Assembly (NCBI GenBank): GCA_049999765.1
Contig: JBNGIQ010002709.1
Coordinates: 1-21,847 of the forward strand
Direction of reading: 5' to 3'
DNA: 21,847 nt
Origin: Phaeoceros laevis
Taxonomy: Eukaryota > Anthocerotophyta > Anthocerotopsida > Notothyladales
The notes below the pieces were generated by a model. The model did no database searches and was not told the origin of the DNA. It saw nothing but the letters and a program-made list of their open reading frames with translations. This document shows positions 8,912 through 19,069 of the stretch, piece after piece (position 1 is the stretch's first letter; each line of letters opens with the position of its first letter). The position numbers and the translations under genes are program-made.

Positions 8912-10011
8912 ATGGCACCAGCGGCGATGACCCGTGCCGTGGCGGGCGGACGGTACAGACATCCGCTTGCAGCACTTGTGAGGCAATTCAGCTCACAGCC
9001 CAAGGAGATTGACCTAAGTGCGCCCATCTCGCTGGCAGAGGCTCGGACCTGGGATGAGGGCATCGCCTCCAACTTTTCCACCACACCTTTGTCCAAGATT
9101 TTCAAGGCAAGCATTAGGTGGTCGAATGTGGCTAGCAGGTGCTTATTGATAGGCATTCTGCTTGGCATCAGCTGTTGCTTGCCTTCGTCGTTTTGTGCTT
9201 GATTTCAGCATCAGTTACAGATTGTACAGATGATTGAGGGAGCGTTAGGTTAGCAGATAGGTAGCTCCGGAGGTATCCTTACCACCAGCCAATAAACAAT
9301 CAGTGCTGGTTGTGATTGATGTGTTCGCAGGACCGGAAAGTGGTGATCTTCGGTCTACCCGTAAGTTCCCCAGCCAGATCTCGTGATTAAGCCCATGAAC
9401 TGCCATACCATGGTTGGATATGATGTTGATTTTCTGCCCCTATATGTGCAGGGTGCATTTACAGGAGTGTGTTCAAAACAGCATGTTCCAAGCTACGCGA
9501 GGGCAGCTGACAGTATCAAAGCCAAAGGCGTTGACGAGATTATTTGTGTTGCTGTAAACGACCCTTATGTGCTCAATGGCTGGGCTGTGAAGCTCGGGGT
9601 AAAAGATAAGGTGTATTTCCAACCTAGAAACCTTGTGCCATGTCCTCAGTGGGGATTAACTTCAGTCCCCTTCGTCGGCAAGTTACATGTCAATTGACGT
9701 TACCTGACATGCTCCTCTTCACGCTTCCAGTTGTCTTTCTATGGAGACTATTTAGGGGAGTTTCACAAGTCACTCGGTTTGGACTACGATCTGACGAAGG
9801 CTCTTCTTGGTCACCGCTCTACCAGGTTCATACTTCCTTTTGTTAGTATTTCGCTTTGTGATGTTTCTTTGGTTTCGGCCCGTCTAAATGTACGTTCATC
9901 TGTAGATGGTCAGCAGTAGTGGAAGATGGGAAGTTCAAGGTGTTGAACGTGGAGGAAGACCCGTCCCAGTTCAAAGTCAGCGGTGCTGATAACATTTTGA
10001 AGTCGCTTTGA
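8912..10011 (+). CDS. PRXIIF: Type II peroxiredoxin, mitochondrial (PrxIIF), 5 exons
   Basis: The exons are 8912-9106, 9331-9360, 9452-9610, 9731-9825 and 9906-10011, giving 194 aa. The first about 30 residues are Arg/Ala-rich without acidic residues (GGRYRHPLAALVRQFSS), consistent with mitochondrial import. The thioredoxin-fold core holds PGAFTGVC with the peroxidatic Cys82. Cys107 in EIICVAVNDPYV is 25 residues further on, the spacing of the two cysteines in Arabidopsis PrxIIF. HKSLGL, LLGHRSTRWSA and NVEEDPSQFKVSGA complete the family pattern. It reduces H2O2 and alkyl hydroperoxides using thioredoxin or glutaredoxin. Intron 1 must use a GC donor (TTCAAG|GCAAGC), because only that site keeps the frame into DRKVVIFGLP. 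The intron 3 donor (AAG|GTGTAT) is the least certain. An alternative last exon follows. Confidence 0.93.
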
Positions 10012-10230
10012 ATCTTGTAGCTGGTAGGGAAATAGCCAATCTGCAACATTTGCCGTTGCTGTGTTGAGATGGTCAGCAGTAGTGGAAGATGAGAAGATCA
10101 AGGTGTTGAACGTGGAGGAAGACCCGTCCCAGTTCAAAGTCAGCGGTGCTGATGCCATTTTGAAGTCGCTTTGAATCTTGTAGCGGGTAGGGAAATAGCC
10201 AATCTGCAACATTTGCCGTTGCTGTTCTAG
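9906..10230 (+). repeat. 163-bp tandem duplication of the last PRXIIF exon and its flank
   Basis: Unit 1 is 9906-10068 and unit 2 is 10069-10230. They are nearly identical over the coding 106 nt and over the following 55 or so nt (aatagccaatctgcaacatt occurs in both). Each unit ends in a pyrimidine-containing stretch closing with AG, so the 3-prime flank of unit 1 doubles as an acceptor for unit 2. Confidence 0.93.
10069..10174 (+). CDS. PRXIIF: Candidate alternative last exon of PRXIIF
   Basis: This copy is the same length (106 nt) as the last exon at 9906-10011, keeps the same phase (A completes the split Arg codon), has no premature stop and ends with TGA at 10172-10174. Its product differs by three residues: DGKFKVL becomes DEKIKVL and GADNILKSL becomes GADAILKSL. 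The acceptor GCTGTGTTGAG| before 10069 is weaker than TCTGTAG| before 9906. If exon 4 is spliced here, a second full-length isoform results. If not, it is simply 3-prime UTR. The intact frame argues for either very recent duplication or use. Confidence 0.6.
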
Positions 10231-10498
10231 ATTTTGGGTTGGAATACGCTGTTGTGCAGGGTGAAACTCTAAAGTGTGATAATCTAACACCGGGACAACG
10301 GTTGCATATAGGTAAAGCACAATGTGGCCTGTTCTAAACGTGCTGGTAAACTTTGCACGAATGCTGGTAAAATGCTGAATTGCGCACACATCCCCATCGC
10401 CCAATTATTCTGTACGACTACGGATTAGGTGGCCCCGCAGCGAGGAAAGAAATGGAGCGACGGTCCCCCCATCTTGCCGTGGCCGCAAGGCCGCGCAA

Positions 10499-10855
10499 GG
10501 CCGTTGTTATCTTTAGTGGCCGTTGTTATCTCTTTTACCATGTTCGCTACGCGGAAGCGGAAGCTTCTAGAATTTTAACTTGAGACTTCCAACTTTTGCT
10601 CCTAGGCCATGTGGCCAATCGCATAGGCCTGAGCCATGTGGCCAATCGCCAGGCCGCTTGGGTACCTGCCACAAGGCACACACCCGGCAAGGTGGCAACA
10701 TGCCACGTGGCCCCGCAAGGGGGATGGGTAAGAGGGGCGGCTACTGCTGGTGGCAAGGGTCGAGCCCGCCGGCCCAATGGGGTAGCCCTACCATTGGGAT
10801 ATCCCTCGCGGGATAAGGCCATTGTTAATTGACTAGGCCGTTGTTGTGTTAACGA
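10499..10855. repeat. GC-rich repeat block flanked by paired 19-bp-spaced motifs
   Basis: The motif GGCCRTTGTTRW occurs at 10499 and 10518 on the left and at 10817 and 10836 on the right; in both pairs the spacing is 19 bp. Between them is a GC-rich core that includes a direct repeat of catgtggccaatcgc (10608-10622 and 10636-10650, 28 bp apart) and two hairpins (10773-10798, 10800-10815). The arrangement suggests a small degenerate transposable element or a segment with short terminal direct repeats. No open frame with a transposase or other recognised domain is present. Confidence 0.5.
10773..10815. repeat. Two adjacent short hairpins
   Basis: cccaatggggtag (10773-10785) pairs with ctaccattggg (10788-10798) with a 2-nt bulge. 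tatccc (10800-10805) pairs with gggata (10810-10815) around a 4-nt loop. Both lie at the right end of the GC-rich repeat block. Confidence 0.55.
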
Positions 10856-11321
10856 ACAAGTCTCGTGTTCGACTCCTGCCTGACCGGGTAGTCCTGGAAA
10901 TTGTATTTAAATTTTTTCGTAAATCCGCGCGCGTGAGTAACGAACGTAACATATGTTCGTGTTACCGAAGGGTATGCGTTACGGAAGGGTCCCTATATGG
11001 CCCAGATATTAGTAGATACTTGCTCAGAAGGGAAGAGGCTATGAGGGTACCAGGGCAGAGGCAAGGACGTCTCAACTTCTCAAGTTTTAAACATATATTT
11101 ATGAATACTAGATGTATCTTTTCCACCAAGAATAACATAACCTGGTAGCCAATAGCCATAGGCACTTCCTCATCATACTCAAAAAGGCCACTCAATTCTT
11201 GTGGCTTGCTTAATTTTCTTGAAGGCAAGGAGGCATAGGGCATTGAATGATTGAAACGGCGAAATACTGAGGTCTCTAATTGCTAATCGCATTTAGCCAT
11301 TAAATAGTTCTCAAAAACTCT

Positions 11322-13418
11322 TCAAAATTTGAATTTGATCGGTTCCTTGTAGCTATAAGCTTCGTAATTGATTTTTTGGCCCAACACGCCCAACTTTGAG
11401 TAAGCCTCGATAAGGTCAACCTGCAGTAAAATGACCAAGTGAAAAGACTGTATTTACTCATGCGCCTCCAGATTTTACAAAAATAGGCAGAATGGAGTGG
11501 CCATACCTCGTAGTCGGTCTCTGACACCGTTTCCCTACTTCGTCTGTACTTCTCAATCCAAGGGAGAAATTCCGCATCCGCTGAGAGCTTGTCCTCAACC
11601 GAAGTTATGTTTTCACCAAGGAAAGCAGCTAGAACAGTTATCTGCAACATTAACGCGATTATGTGCTGGTTCGAAACGATACCCAAACAAGCTTCTAGCC
11701 TGTTTAGTCTAAAAATGTACCTGTCGAGGCTTCAGCCCGTAGATTGCGAACTTTTCCTTGATCTCCGCAACAGATGCATCCTCCCAAACAGGAACTCGGC
11801 CCTCTGGATCTGGCTCACTAGCATCTGTACGGCCGAAATTCTTCTCAAAGTAGCCCCACTATTACACAGTTACAGAAGTCACCCTGTTGTGTTAGGCACA
11901 GGTAGAGGGCCAGAGGGCAGCTTTTGGCAATGTATGATTTCACAAACCTGTCCATTAGAGCCGTACGCCGTGTAGAGCTTGAGTCCCTTCTCCTCGTTTC
12001 CTCCGCATTTGGAGATAGCAGCATTCAGAAAGTTCCTTTTTGCGGCCGCTTCTCCTGCAAAAGATGCACGCCCAAGATGATTCACAATCTCCAAGATCGA
12101 CGATCATAAGCAGCGGAACTAACTAATATGGACAGACCTCCCAGTTGTATAAGGTCTGCCCAGCCAAGAGTGCCATTCTTTGGATTTTTGGCTTCCACTA
12201 GCTCCTTCACAGACGTCAGGAGGCTGAGTGCCGACTCCAGTCCTTTGTTCTCAGGACGGCTCAGCTCTGAGCTGTGAGACACGAGCACGTTAGTGTGCTA
12301 AAACAGTAAGGCACCTCACAGCATCCATAACAAGGTCAAAGTTTCTCACCCATACGCGAGACGAGGCTCACCTAAATCGGATAGAACCATTTGCTCCACC
12401 GGTCTTCGTAGCCTTGAAGGCAATCAGAGAGCTTAAGCAGAAGGAAGAACAGAACAGATACGGCCAAGAACTCATTTGCAAACAGGGTGATAAAAAAAAC
12501 CTTGTCATAGGTAACAGCGTCGTTGAGAGCCAGCCTCAAGAGAGAAGGGATCACTTCAGGAGTGGCCTGCACATAGCCACAAGTTTCTCGTAACTTGGCA
12601 TGTGTCACCTCTGGCAAAATCGGCATCCGTCTAGCAGGAAGGATGCATTGTAGTGAGCTTGTAAACCCTTCACCTTAATTGCGTCTCTCAGGCTTTCCTT
12701 GATAAATGCTGCATCACGCCAGAAGGGTAGGCTGCTTCAGTATTGTGTCTGATCTTCTATCGTGGATAGGTAAGAGAGGAGGGAGAAAACGCACTCAAAT
12801 ATTGCCCTCGTTGTATTCTTTGAGTCAAATCAGCTGCTCTAGCGACCTCTGGCGCAGATACTGCCCCCCATATGCTACCCTGCAAATGGCGGAAACGATT
12901 GACACAAATTAAAAACCATCCCACTCGAAGCACTGGGACCTCTCGGATGAAGAGAAACACTCACCGCCACCGCTGCTGAGCTGAGGCTGACAAACTCCCT
13001 CCGGCCAAACCCGCTCTCCGCGGCGTCAGGGCTGTCACTTCCCTGACACCTAACGGCAACCTGTCCAACCGAGTGCGCATAAGCCTTCATGCATCTTACA
13101 CTTCATGACGGCCTCAGACAGTGTAAGAATGAGGCCAAATTCCGCAAATGCATTCCATCCCCATTGCCCTGTCAAGACAAATCTAAGCCAAGACAGCCGT
13201 ATTGCATGCAATGCCTGACTGAGAGACGACCGGGAAGGCACCTCACTTGCCCTCCCCAGTAGACTTACGTGTAAGAAACGTGCCGGATGTGCCGACGGAA
13301 GACGACACTGGGAAGAGGAAGTGAATGCGGACGAGGTTGAACAGCTGCCCTGTTGCAAGGAGCTGTTCCTGGCTGCAAGAGTGGAGGAAAGCGGCACCGC
13401 TAGCGAGAGAGCCGCCAT
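11322..13418 (-). CDS. APX4: Thylakoid lumen APX-like protein TL29 (APX4), 11 exons
   Basis: The exons are 13418-13269, 13042-12965, 12879-12795, 12708-12674, 12566-12501, 12412-12372, 12271-12138, 12054-11948, 11858-11721, 11641-11507 and 11420-11322, all GT-AG, giving 355 aa. The start is the ATG at 13418. A Ser/Ala-rich plastid transit peptide is followed by a twin-arginine lumen signal (GFGRREFVSLSSAAVAV, RR at 64-65). The body is the class I haem-peroxidase fold of TL29: SLLRLALNDAVTYDK, SELSRPENKGLESAL, KCGGNEEKGL, SRETVSETDYE. Leu130-Asn131 occupy the place of the catalytic Trp-His of ascorbate peroxidase, so it should not be an active peroxidase, as known for TL29, which associates with photosystem II. 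Exon 4 is only 35 nt. The exon 1/2 junction is the least certain. Confidence 0.94.
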
Positions 13419-14031
13419 AGCTACCTCGTTCGACCACAGTGGTCGTGGTGTCCTGCTTTCCTCTTCCCACACCTGCTCAACGGCTGACTACATGCGTTGA
13501 ATGCTAGCAAGCCCCTATCCACACACCTGATTGTGCCTCCGATGTCCTCGAAGACAACTGTTTCTTTGGATAGGCGTGATATGGCCTGTGCTTCAGGCCT
13601 CATTTTGCTTCTCATTGTCATCTCATTGACATCCAGGATAGGCTTTTGCCACCCCTGAACCATGCTGCAGAACGCGTGATGCGTTATCAGGAGCCGCGTA
13701 GGGTTGACAGGTTGCTTAGTACAAGACTTAACACTGATTTTTAGGCAATCTCGGTGGCATGGAGTCGAGAGCCAGAAGACCCTTGTCTCAGATTGATGAG
13801 TTACCAATTTTACAACAAGTGCTGACCCCGATAACGCAGCTCACAGCCATGAAGATGGCTGCCATCGCAACTGATTATCAAACCCGTTGAGGTCACCGGA
13901 CACAGTTTTTTTGTGCGAGTGCCGAATGAGCCCCCCCAGGATCACCACCTCTTTACAAATTGCTAAGAAATAATCCGAATGTATTACATGCGCAGCTCTT
14001 GTACAACCACCTGTGGCAGCAAACTAAGTAA
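13419..14031. other. Spacer between the APX4 start and the PSBX stop
   Basis: This 613 bp lies upstream of APX4 and downstream of PSBX, both transcribed leftward, so it should contain the APX4 promoter and the PSBX 3-prime UTR. The frame at 13421-13807 (-) has no recognisable domain and overlaps the APX4 leader. No clear TATA box or RNA gene was seen. Confidence 0.45.
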
Positions 14032-14655
14032 TCACCGTCTCTTGACGGGATCGAAGGTGGACACTCCTGCGATAGCCACACCGATAGCTGAGAGCACCAC
14101 ACCTCCTGCGAGCACGCTGAGAAGCAGGTTCTTGAGCGAGGGAGAGACTCCCGGTTGGACGGCCTCCGCCATCTCGGGCACCACAGCGGCAGCCAGCAAT
14201 GCTAGGGCTGTCAGGCCGGCTTCATGGTGCTGCTTTTGAGGAGCGGCGCTGTAAACAATCAAGCAGGCAACAAGGATCAGCAAATTTGGTTGCCGGACCA
14301 AAATGCTCGAGCAGCTCAAAGCTTCACCACTGCCAGCTGCATCACTACGCTCGAATCCCTCACTTGTCTCCGAGATACGGACGGGGCAAGGCTCCGTTGG
14401 ACCAGATCATTCCAGTGCGGAGGGACATGATCACGGCACTGCATATCCAAGTTGCAGATGGCAATCAAAGCGAAGGATTTATCGAGAGCATCACCTCATG
14501 ACGACACGGCTGGAGGAGGCGGCGGCGAGAGAGGTAGCTGGCTTCCTGGACGGAGCGGCCAAGGCGAGGCCCTGGTGAGCGGGCAAAGCCCGGCTCTGCT
14601 GGTGCGCCAGCGATGCAGGGGCGACGGCCGAGGCCATGGCTGTTGCGCACGCCAT
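14032..14655 (-). CDS. PSBX: Photosystem II subunit PsbX precursor (2 exons)
   Basis: The exons are 14655-14495 and 14248-14032, with a 246-bp intron (donor ATGAG|GTGATG, acceptor TTGTTTACAG), phase 2, giving 125 aa; Arabidopsis PsbX is close to this length. Residues 1 to about 60 form a Ser/Ala/Arg-rich plastid transit peptide. [19 protein letters not shown] (65-83) is a hydrophobic thylakoid-transfer segment with an AxA cleavage site. The mature 42 residues contain [17 protein letters not shown], a single membrane span, and the invariant C-terminal FDPVKR. PsbX is a small intrinsic subunit near cytochrome b559 that affects quinone turnover. A second in-frame ATG at codon 7 is a possible start. 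It is co-oriented with APX4, another thylakoid gene, but separately promoted. Confidence 0.94.
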
Positions 14656-15734
14656 CTTTTGCTGCTGCTACTGGCTGAGTCTGGACGCTACAGGTCTGGT
14701 TGCCCGGCAAGAGCGTTACGAGGCAATGCGATGGCCAGAAGCGGGAGGGAAGCAGGCACAAGGCACTGGGGCTGGCGCGGCTTGTTTGCGACCTGCGGGC
14801 AGAGAGAGGATAAGGCAGGGGATAGGGCGGGAGCCAATTGGGGCTGGGGTGCTGCTCCATCCACGAGTCTCTCTCTCTCCACGTTAGATAAGCCGTTTGT
14901 TCAAGTTTCGAAGCCTCCGGGCCTTCCACCCGGCAAGCGGTACTCGACCATTAGTGGCCGGTCATAAGGGCTCGTGGTGGATTTTTAACGTGTGGATCTT
15001 TGCTGATGCCATATTTCGTGCAAATGGCACAAGGCGACTCGACTTCTGTTTGGCAAAATTCGGAGAGTGTTTTATTCGCCATCAAATACTGATAGCAACT
15101 CAATACTCCGCGCAATGTGCAATGCTGTCAAGGGCCGTCAGCGGGGCCGATTTCAACTCTTCTCCCCAGCTTCTTGTTAACAACGTGGTGCATAACAATT
15201 CTATCCACATCAAAAGTCTCTAGACCTTCCATACCAGAAGGTGTAATCTAATGTCGTGGGCGGTTGACAAAACAATCTGCAGGTCATCATTTAGACAAAT
15301 GTGCGAATTAGATCTCAATGATCATTCTGCGCTTACTTGTGACCTCCAAATACCAATCGGATTCCCTCTTAAGACATGGTTGCCACAGAAGACAATCCTG
15401 GTGCTCATAGAACTTACGAATGCGAGACTCAAGACCTTCCGCTCTGCTCAGAGGGCAGCCATGAGGATGACCTCAGGAGATACCGAACTGACAGCTCCAT
15501 GCAACTCACCACACTTCAAAGTCGGTGACGCTTTTATCTCGATTCCTACAAGCACAGGGAGCACATGCATAATAGTACCGTGAGAACAACACGCAGGGTT
15601 AATGAAAGGGTGCAACCACTCCAATCCTTCAACACAAAAGCAGAAACTCTGCCGTAGAGGTTTTAACCATGCAGATAACTACCACTGGGTGTAGAATCGG
15701 TATACTTGAAGCAAGCTATTCAACTGGACTGGCG
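14656..15734. other. Spacer between the eRF3 stop and the PSBX start
   Basis: The left part is the PSBX promoter. On the minus strand it has a CCAAT element (overlapping CCAAT/ATTGG at 14834-14841), a CT/GA-rich run near 14865-14880 and a GATAAG (I-box type, + strand) near 14884, but no canonical TATA box. The right part should be the 3-prime UTR of eRF3. The frame at 15251-15583 (+) encodes nothing I recognise. Confidence 0.45.
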
Positions 15735-18700
15735 TCATTCCTGTTTGAGGAGGTTCATAACTTTGCCAATGGCCACGGTCTTCCCTGTCGTCACCAAAAC
15801 CTAATCAGCACCAGGTCCATCCCACATGCACCAAACTTGAGGAACAAAAAACTCAACGCACTGAACCTTCGTCCCGAAGCGTAAATCGTCCAAGCTGCGG
15901 AAAGTCTTCAAATCGCTCGACACAAATAAGCTCATTCACCTGCAGGAGTACTTCACCAAGTTACACCGCAATTCACGTGCCTTTTACAAGACCAAAATCA
16001 ACGGAAATGCATCCACCTCATACCTGTATTCGAGCCACCACAACAGCTCCGGTCTTGACAAACAATACCTTCTTCTTCATTGCCTTCTTAGTTTTGGGAT
16101 CAATCTGTTCCACTAGTTGCATGATTTCACATTCTTCTACCACGGAATGAATATGAAGGACAGCTTTGTATCCGGCTGTGAAGATGGCCTGCAAAGAAAC
16201 CTCCACCTGAGCTCCTCTTCTAGAGGACAAAGAACATGTAGCAGCTGTTTGTACAGGGAAGAACGAGTAGAGAGAAGAATTACCTTGTGATCAAGGAGCT
16301 CCAGTATTTGCAGTTGGGCATCGAACTCCAGAACCCCTGTGATTGGTCTGCCTGAGTCAACCACCAACTGCCCTGGTAAGAAAATATCCTTAGAAATTTT
16401 ACTAAACCTCTGAGGCAACAGAAGACAGTCACTTACTGACGCTGGAAAGCACAAAACCAGGTGAAATATCCTCCTCCTCAACTCCTGACAGCCTGATTCT
16501 TAAATTCTCCCCAGGCTTGGCATAAGAAACCTCATTATTGTCCCGAAAGATGGTTATGACTTTGACAGGAGCCTGTCCCATGAAGTATCAAGCATGTTAT
16601 TGGACATCATGCAGCAAACTCCAGACATAAAAGGAAAACATGTACAGATCTATTCAGGTGCTTTGACGATTAATGAATTTTCATGCAAGACGTCAGACAA
16701 CATTGCATGCTTACGTCCAACATACAAATAGAACCACAAACCTTGTTGGGCATGACAATCAAACTATCTCCTCGTCGGACACTTCCAGACTCAATTTTGC
16801 CCATCACAACTGTCCCCATATCCCTAAATCTGTCAATCAGTGGCATCCTGGACCATGCATAAGGAGCAAGGTCAGTCTTGGATGTGCACAACACAAAAGG
16901 GTGAAACCTGGAAAGAAAGCACAACAAACCAGGAACAAGCCATACTGCTCCTACCAGGAGTACAGAACCAAGTACCTGAACGGACCATTCGGATCCCTCT
17001 CTGGTAATTCCACAGCATCCAGTGCTTCAAAGAGGCAAGGCCCGTCATACCAGGGGCAGACATCCTTTCCCATCCTCTTGTTCATGTTCAGGCCTAAAAG
17101 CCCTGAGATGGGTAGAAAAGTAACATCTGCACAGAGCAACTGTTCTGTGTCAATGCAGCTCACCAATATCCTTTGCAGCCAGCTCAAGCGACGACCAATC
17201 AGCACACCTTTTTTGACATTGTAGCCACATGACCGTAGAAAGGGTGCGATCTTCTTCTCAATCTCATCAAACCTGAATAAGAGCACAGAAATGCACAAGA
17301 TTCAGAAAATATGTCTGGGCCAGTTTGCATCCTGCATTTTCAAGCAAGACATACCTTTCCTTTGACCATTCCACAGAAGGATCATCCATCTTGTTGACCA
17401 CAACTAGAAGTTTGGACACCCCGAGAGTTTTTGCCAGTTGTGCATGCTCTCTTGTTTGCCCACCTCTTTCAAAGCCAGTTTCAAACTCACCTCTCCTCGC
17501 AGATACCACCTGAGTGTGCATGACACCATATAAAAATGTCACTGACAATTGGATGTTGCCTCTATTTTGGTGCTGGCAGCTTTGGCTTTCTAGAGAACAG
17601 TAACTTGTCTTATAATTTTGTGGTCAGACACCTAGTTATGGCACAGAAAACTAACCAGGACTCCAACATCAGCCTGTGAGGCACCACTGATCATGTTCGG
17701 AACATAGTTCTTGTGACCCTGCAATGCACAAGAGAGAATAGTCAGCTTGCATGAACATGTAAAGGAAGCCGAATCACACCAATGTTACAATCGCAGCTTG
17801 GAATTGCAGCAGACACACTGCGAGAGGAGTCAAATGGACGTACTGGTGCATCCAGGATTGTGAAACGTGTTTTTTCAGTTTCAAAATGGGCACGTCCGAC
17901 CTCAACTGTTTTACCCTGTTATGCGCAGGACAAGTTATTAGAACCAGAAACACATGTGCAGAGTAGAAACTTGAACACTTCAGCTGGGAGAAAAAAGAGA
18001 TGAACACACGTAATGCTACTCTTCAAAAACGTAGTCACAGTGATGCAATCATACCTTGGCCCGCTCCTCTTCATTAGTGTCCATGATATATGCCATGTAC
18101 CTAAGGGAAGCCAAGAAACATCTGAGAGATGCATAGCAGGTCACATCAAAGGATCTGAACCCTATGCTTGAGGACCACTTGTACAATCCAGACCCTCAAC
18201 TCCGTAGACTTTTATTCTGGTAGGTAGCGAAACGTTATAACCTACCAGCTCTCTCGATTCTTATCCTTGGCTTCCCGCTCGTATTTTTGAATGGTGCGCT
18301 CATCAACCATGTCGCTTTGGTAAAGAATTTGGCCTCCAATAGTCGACTTTCCAGCATCTGCAAAATTGGATCCAGAGAATTTTACTGTCATACACGACTG
18401 ACAGGATAATTGCAGCGAACGGAACTTCCAGCCGTGGCGGGAAGTAGGAGAAAGAGGAAAATGCATCACATGGATAACACATACCGACATGGCCAATGAA
18501 GACCACGTTCAAATGCTGCCGGCTGTCGATCTCCTCTGCCACGACCTCAACAGGCTTCTCAACAAAATCTGTCTCCTGACTTGTGTCTTCGGGGCCCTGA
18601 TCCTCATTTTCAGCTTCAGCTGAGCATGCGAAGGTACGTTAATCGAAATTCCCCGGCACACATCCTTTGACAACCAGCGGATAGCTAACGGCAACCTCAA

Positions 18701-18927
18701 TGACTATCCCAAGCTTCCTATGCGACCGGTGATTATGACACACCTTGAACAGAAGGAGTTAGATCCAGGTCTGCCAGTTTCGCATTCAAATTCGTCGATA
18801 GCGCTGCAGGATCCTCCTGCTGATCAGCTTCAGGTTTGACATCGGTGAACTTGTCAGCCCAGGAGTCGTTTCCTGCATCCTCCTCCTCTACAGCCAACCT
18901 CTCGGACCAAGAATCTTCGGTTGTCAT
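15735..18927 (-). CDS. eRF3: Translation termination factor eRF3 (SUP35/GSPT1 type), 15 exons
   Basis: The exons are 18927-18744, 18619-18485, 18357-18246, 18100-18055, 17915-17844, 17718-17656, 17509-17355, 17272-17208, 17126-16976, 16847-16742, 16572-16437, 16351-16284, 16188-16024, 15939-15867 and 15784-15735, giving 526 aa (533 if exon 12 begins at 16372). The start is the ATG at 18927, preceded in frame by TAG. A short acidic N domain (about 95 aa) with two DSW-containing motifs precedes the GTPase: P-loop GHVDAGKST (104-112), switch region EEERAKGKT, DAPGH (181-185), NKMD (243-246). The two C-terminal beta barrels include LHIHSVVEECEI and FPQLGRFTLRDEG. It is a cytosolic GTPase that works with eRF1 to release peptides at stop codons. 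The length matches plant eRF3. It is head-to-head with UBLCP1. Confidence 0.96.
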
Positions 18928-19060
18928 GTCGAGCACCTACACGAGGCTCGAGCAGCCTCCTGATATATATAGGCCAACAACGATTCTGGTCGTGAGCTCT
19001 CCGAGCAATCGGGCGATGGTCGACAAACCAATTCGTAGCAGCTCTAGACTCGTGGGATAC

Positions 19061-19069
19061 AAACCCTAG
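19061..19069 (+). promoter_or_regulatory. Telo-box (AAACCCTAG)
   Basis: This is an exact match to the plant telo-box, an element enriched near the start of ribosomal-protein and translation-factor genes. It is about 135 bp upstream of the eRF3 ATG, which fits eRF3 being a translation factor. Its action on the eRF3 or UBLCP1 side is inference. Confidence 0.5.

Larger units (their letters stand above)
10231..11321. other. Convergent spacer between PRXIIF and APX4
   Basis: Both neighbours end towards this 1.09-kb stretch, so it should hold two 3-prime UTRs. The centre (about 10430-10860) is GC-rich and repetitive; the right part is AT-richer. Short open frames here encode no recognisable domain. 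GTTCGACTC at about 10867 matches the pol III B-box consensus, but no convincing A-box or tRNA cloverleaf accompanies it. Confidence 0.5.

Noticed and set aside
9843-10404. Minus-strand open frames with internally repeated protein sequence (68 aa and 164 aa)
   Set aside because: They are antisense shadows of the duplicated last PRXIIF exon; the protein repeat simply reflects the DNA duplication.
10840-10895. tRNA-like T-arm sequence GTTCGACTC (possible tRNA or SINE)
   Set aside because: Only the B-box matches. No A-box at the right distance and no cloverleaf could be drawn, so a tRNA or SINE is not supported.
13419-13472. Upstream extension of APX4 beginning MWEEES
   Set aside because: The codon at 13472 is GTG, not ATG. 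The ATG at 13418 in the context GCTATGG begins a normal transit peptide.
13421-13807. 128-aa minus-strand open frame upstream of APX4
   Set aside because: No recognisable domain; it overlaps the leader/promoter of APX4 and opens without matching splice signals to the gene.
15251-15583. 110-aa + strand open frame in the eRF3/PSBX spacer
   Set aside because: No domain or targeting signal; probably antisense to the eRF3 3-prime UTR.
18963-18971. atatatata as the eRF3 TATA box
   Set aside because: It is only about 36-44 bp from the start codon, which would leave almost no leader; more likely a chance AT run or a weak element.
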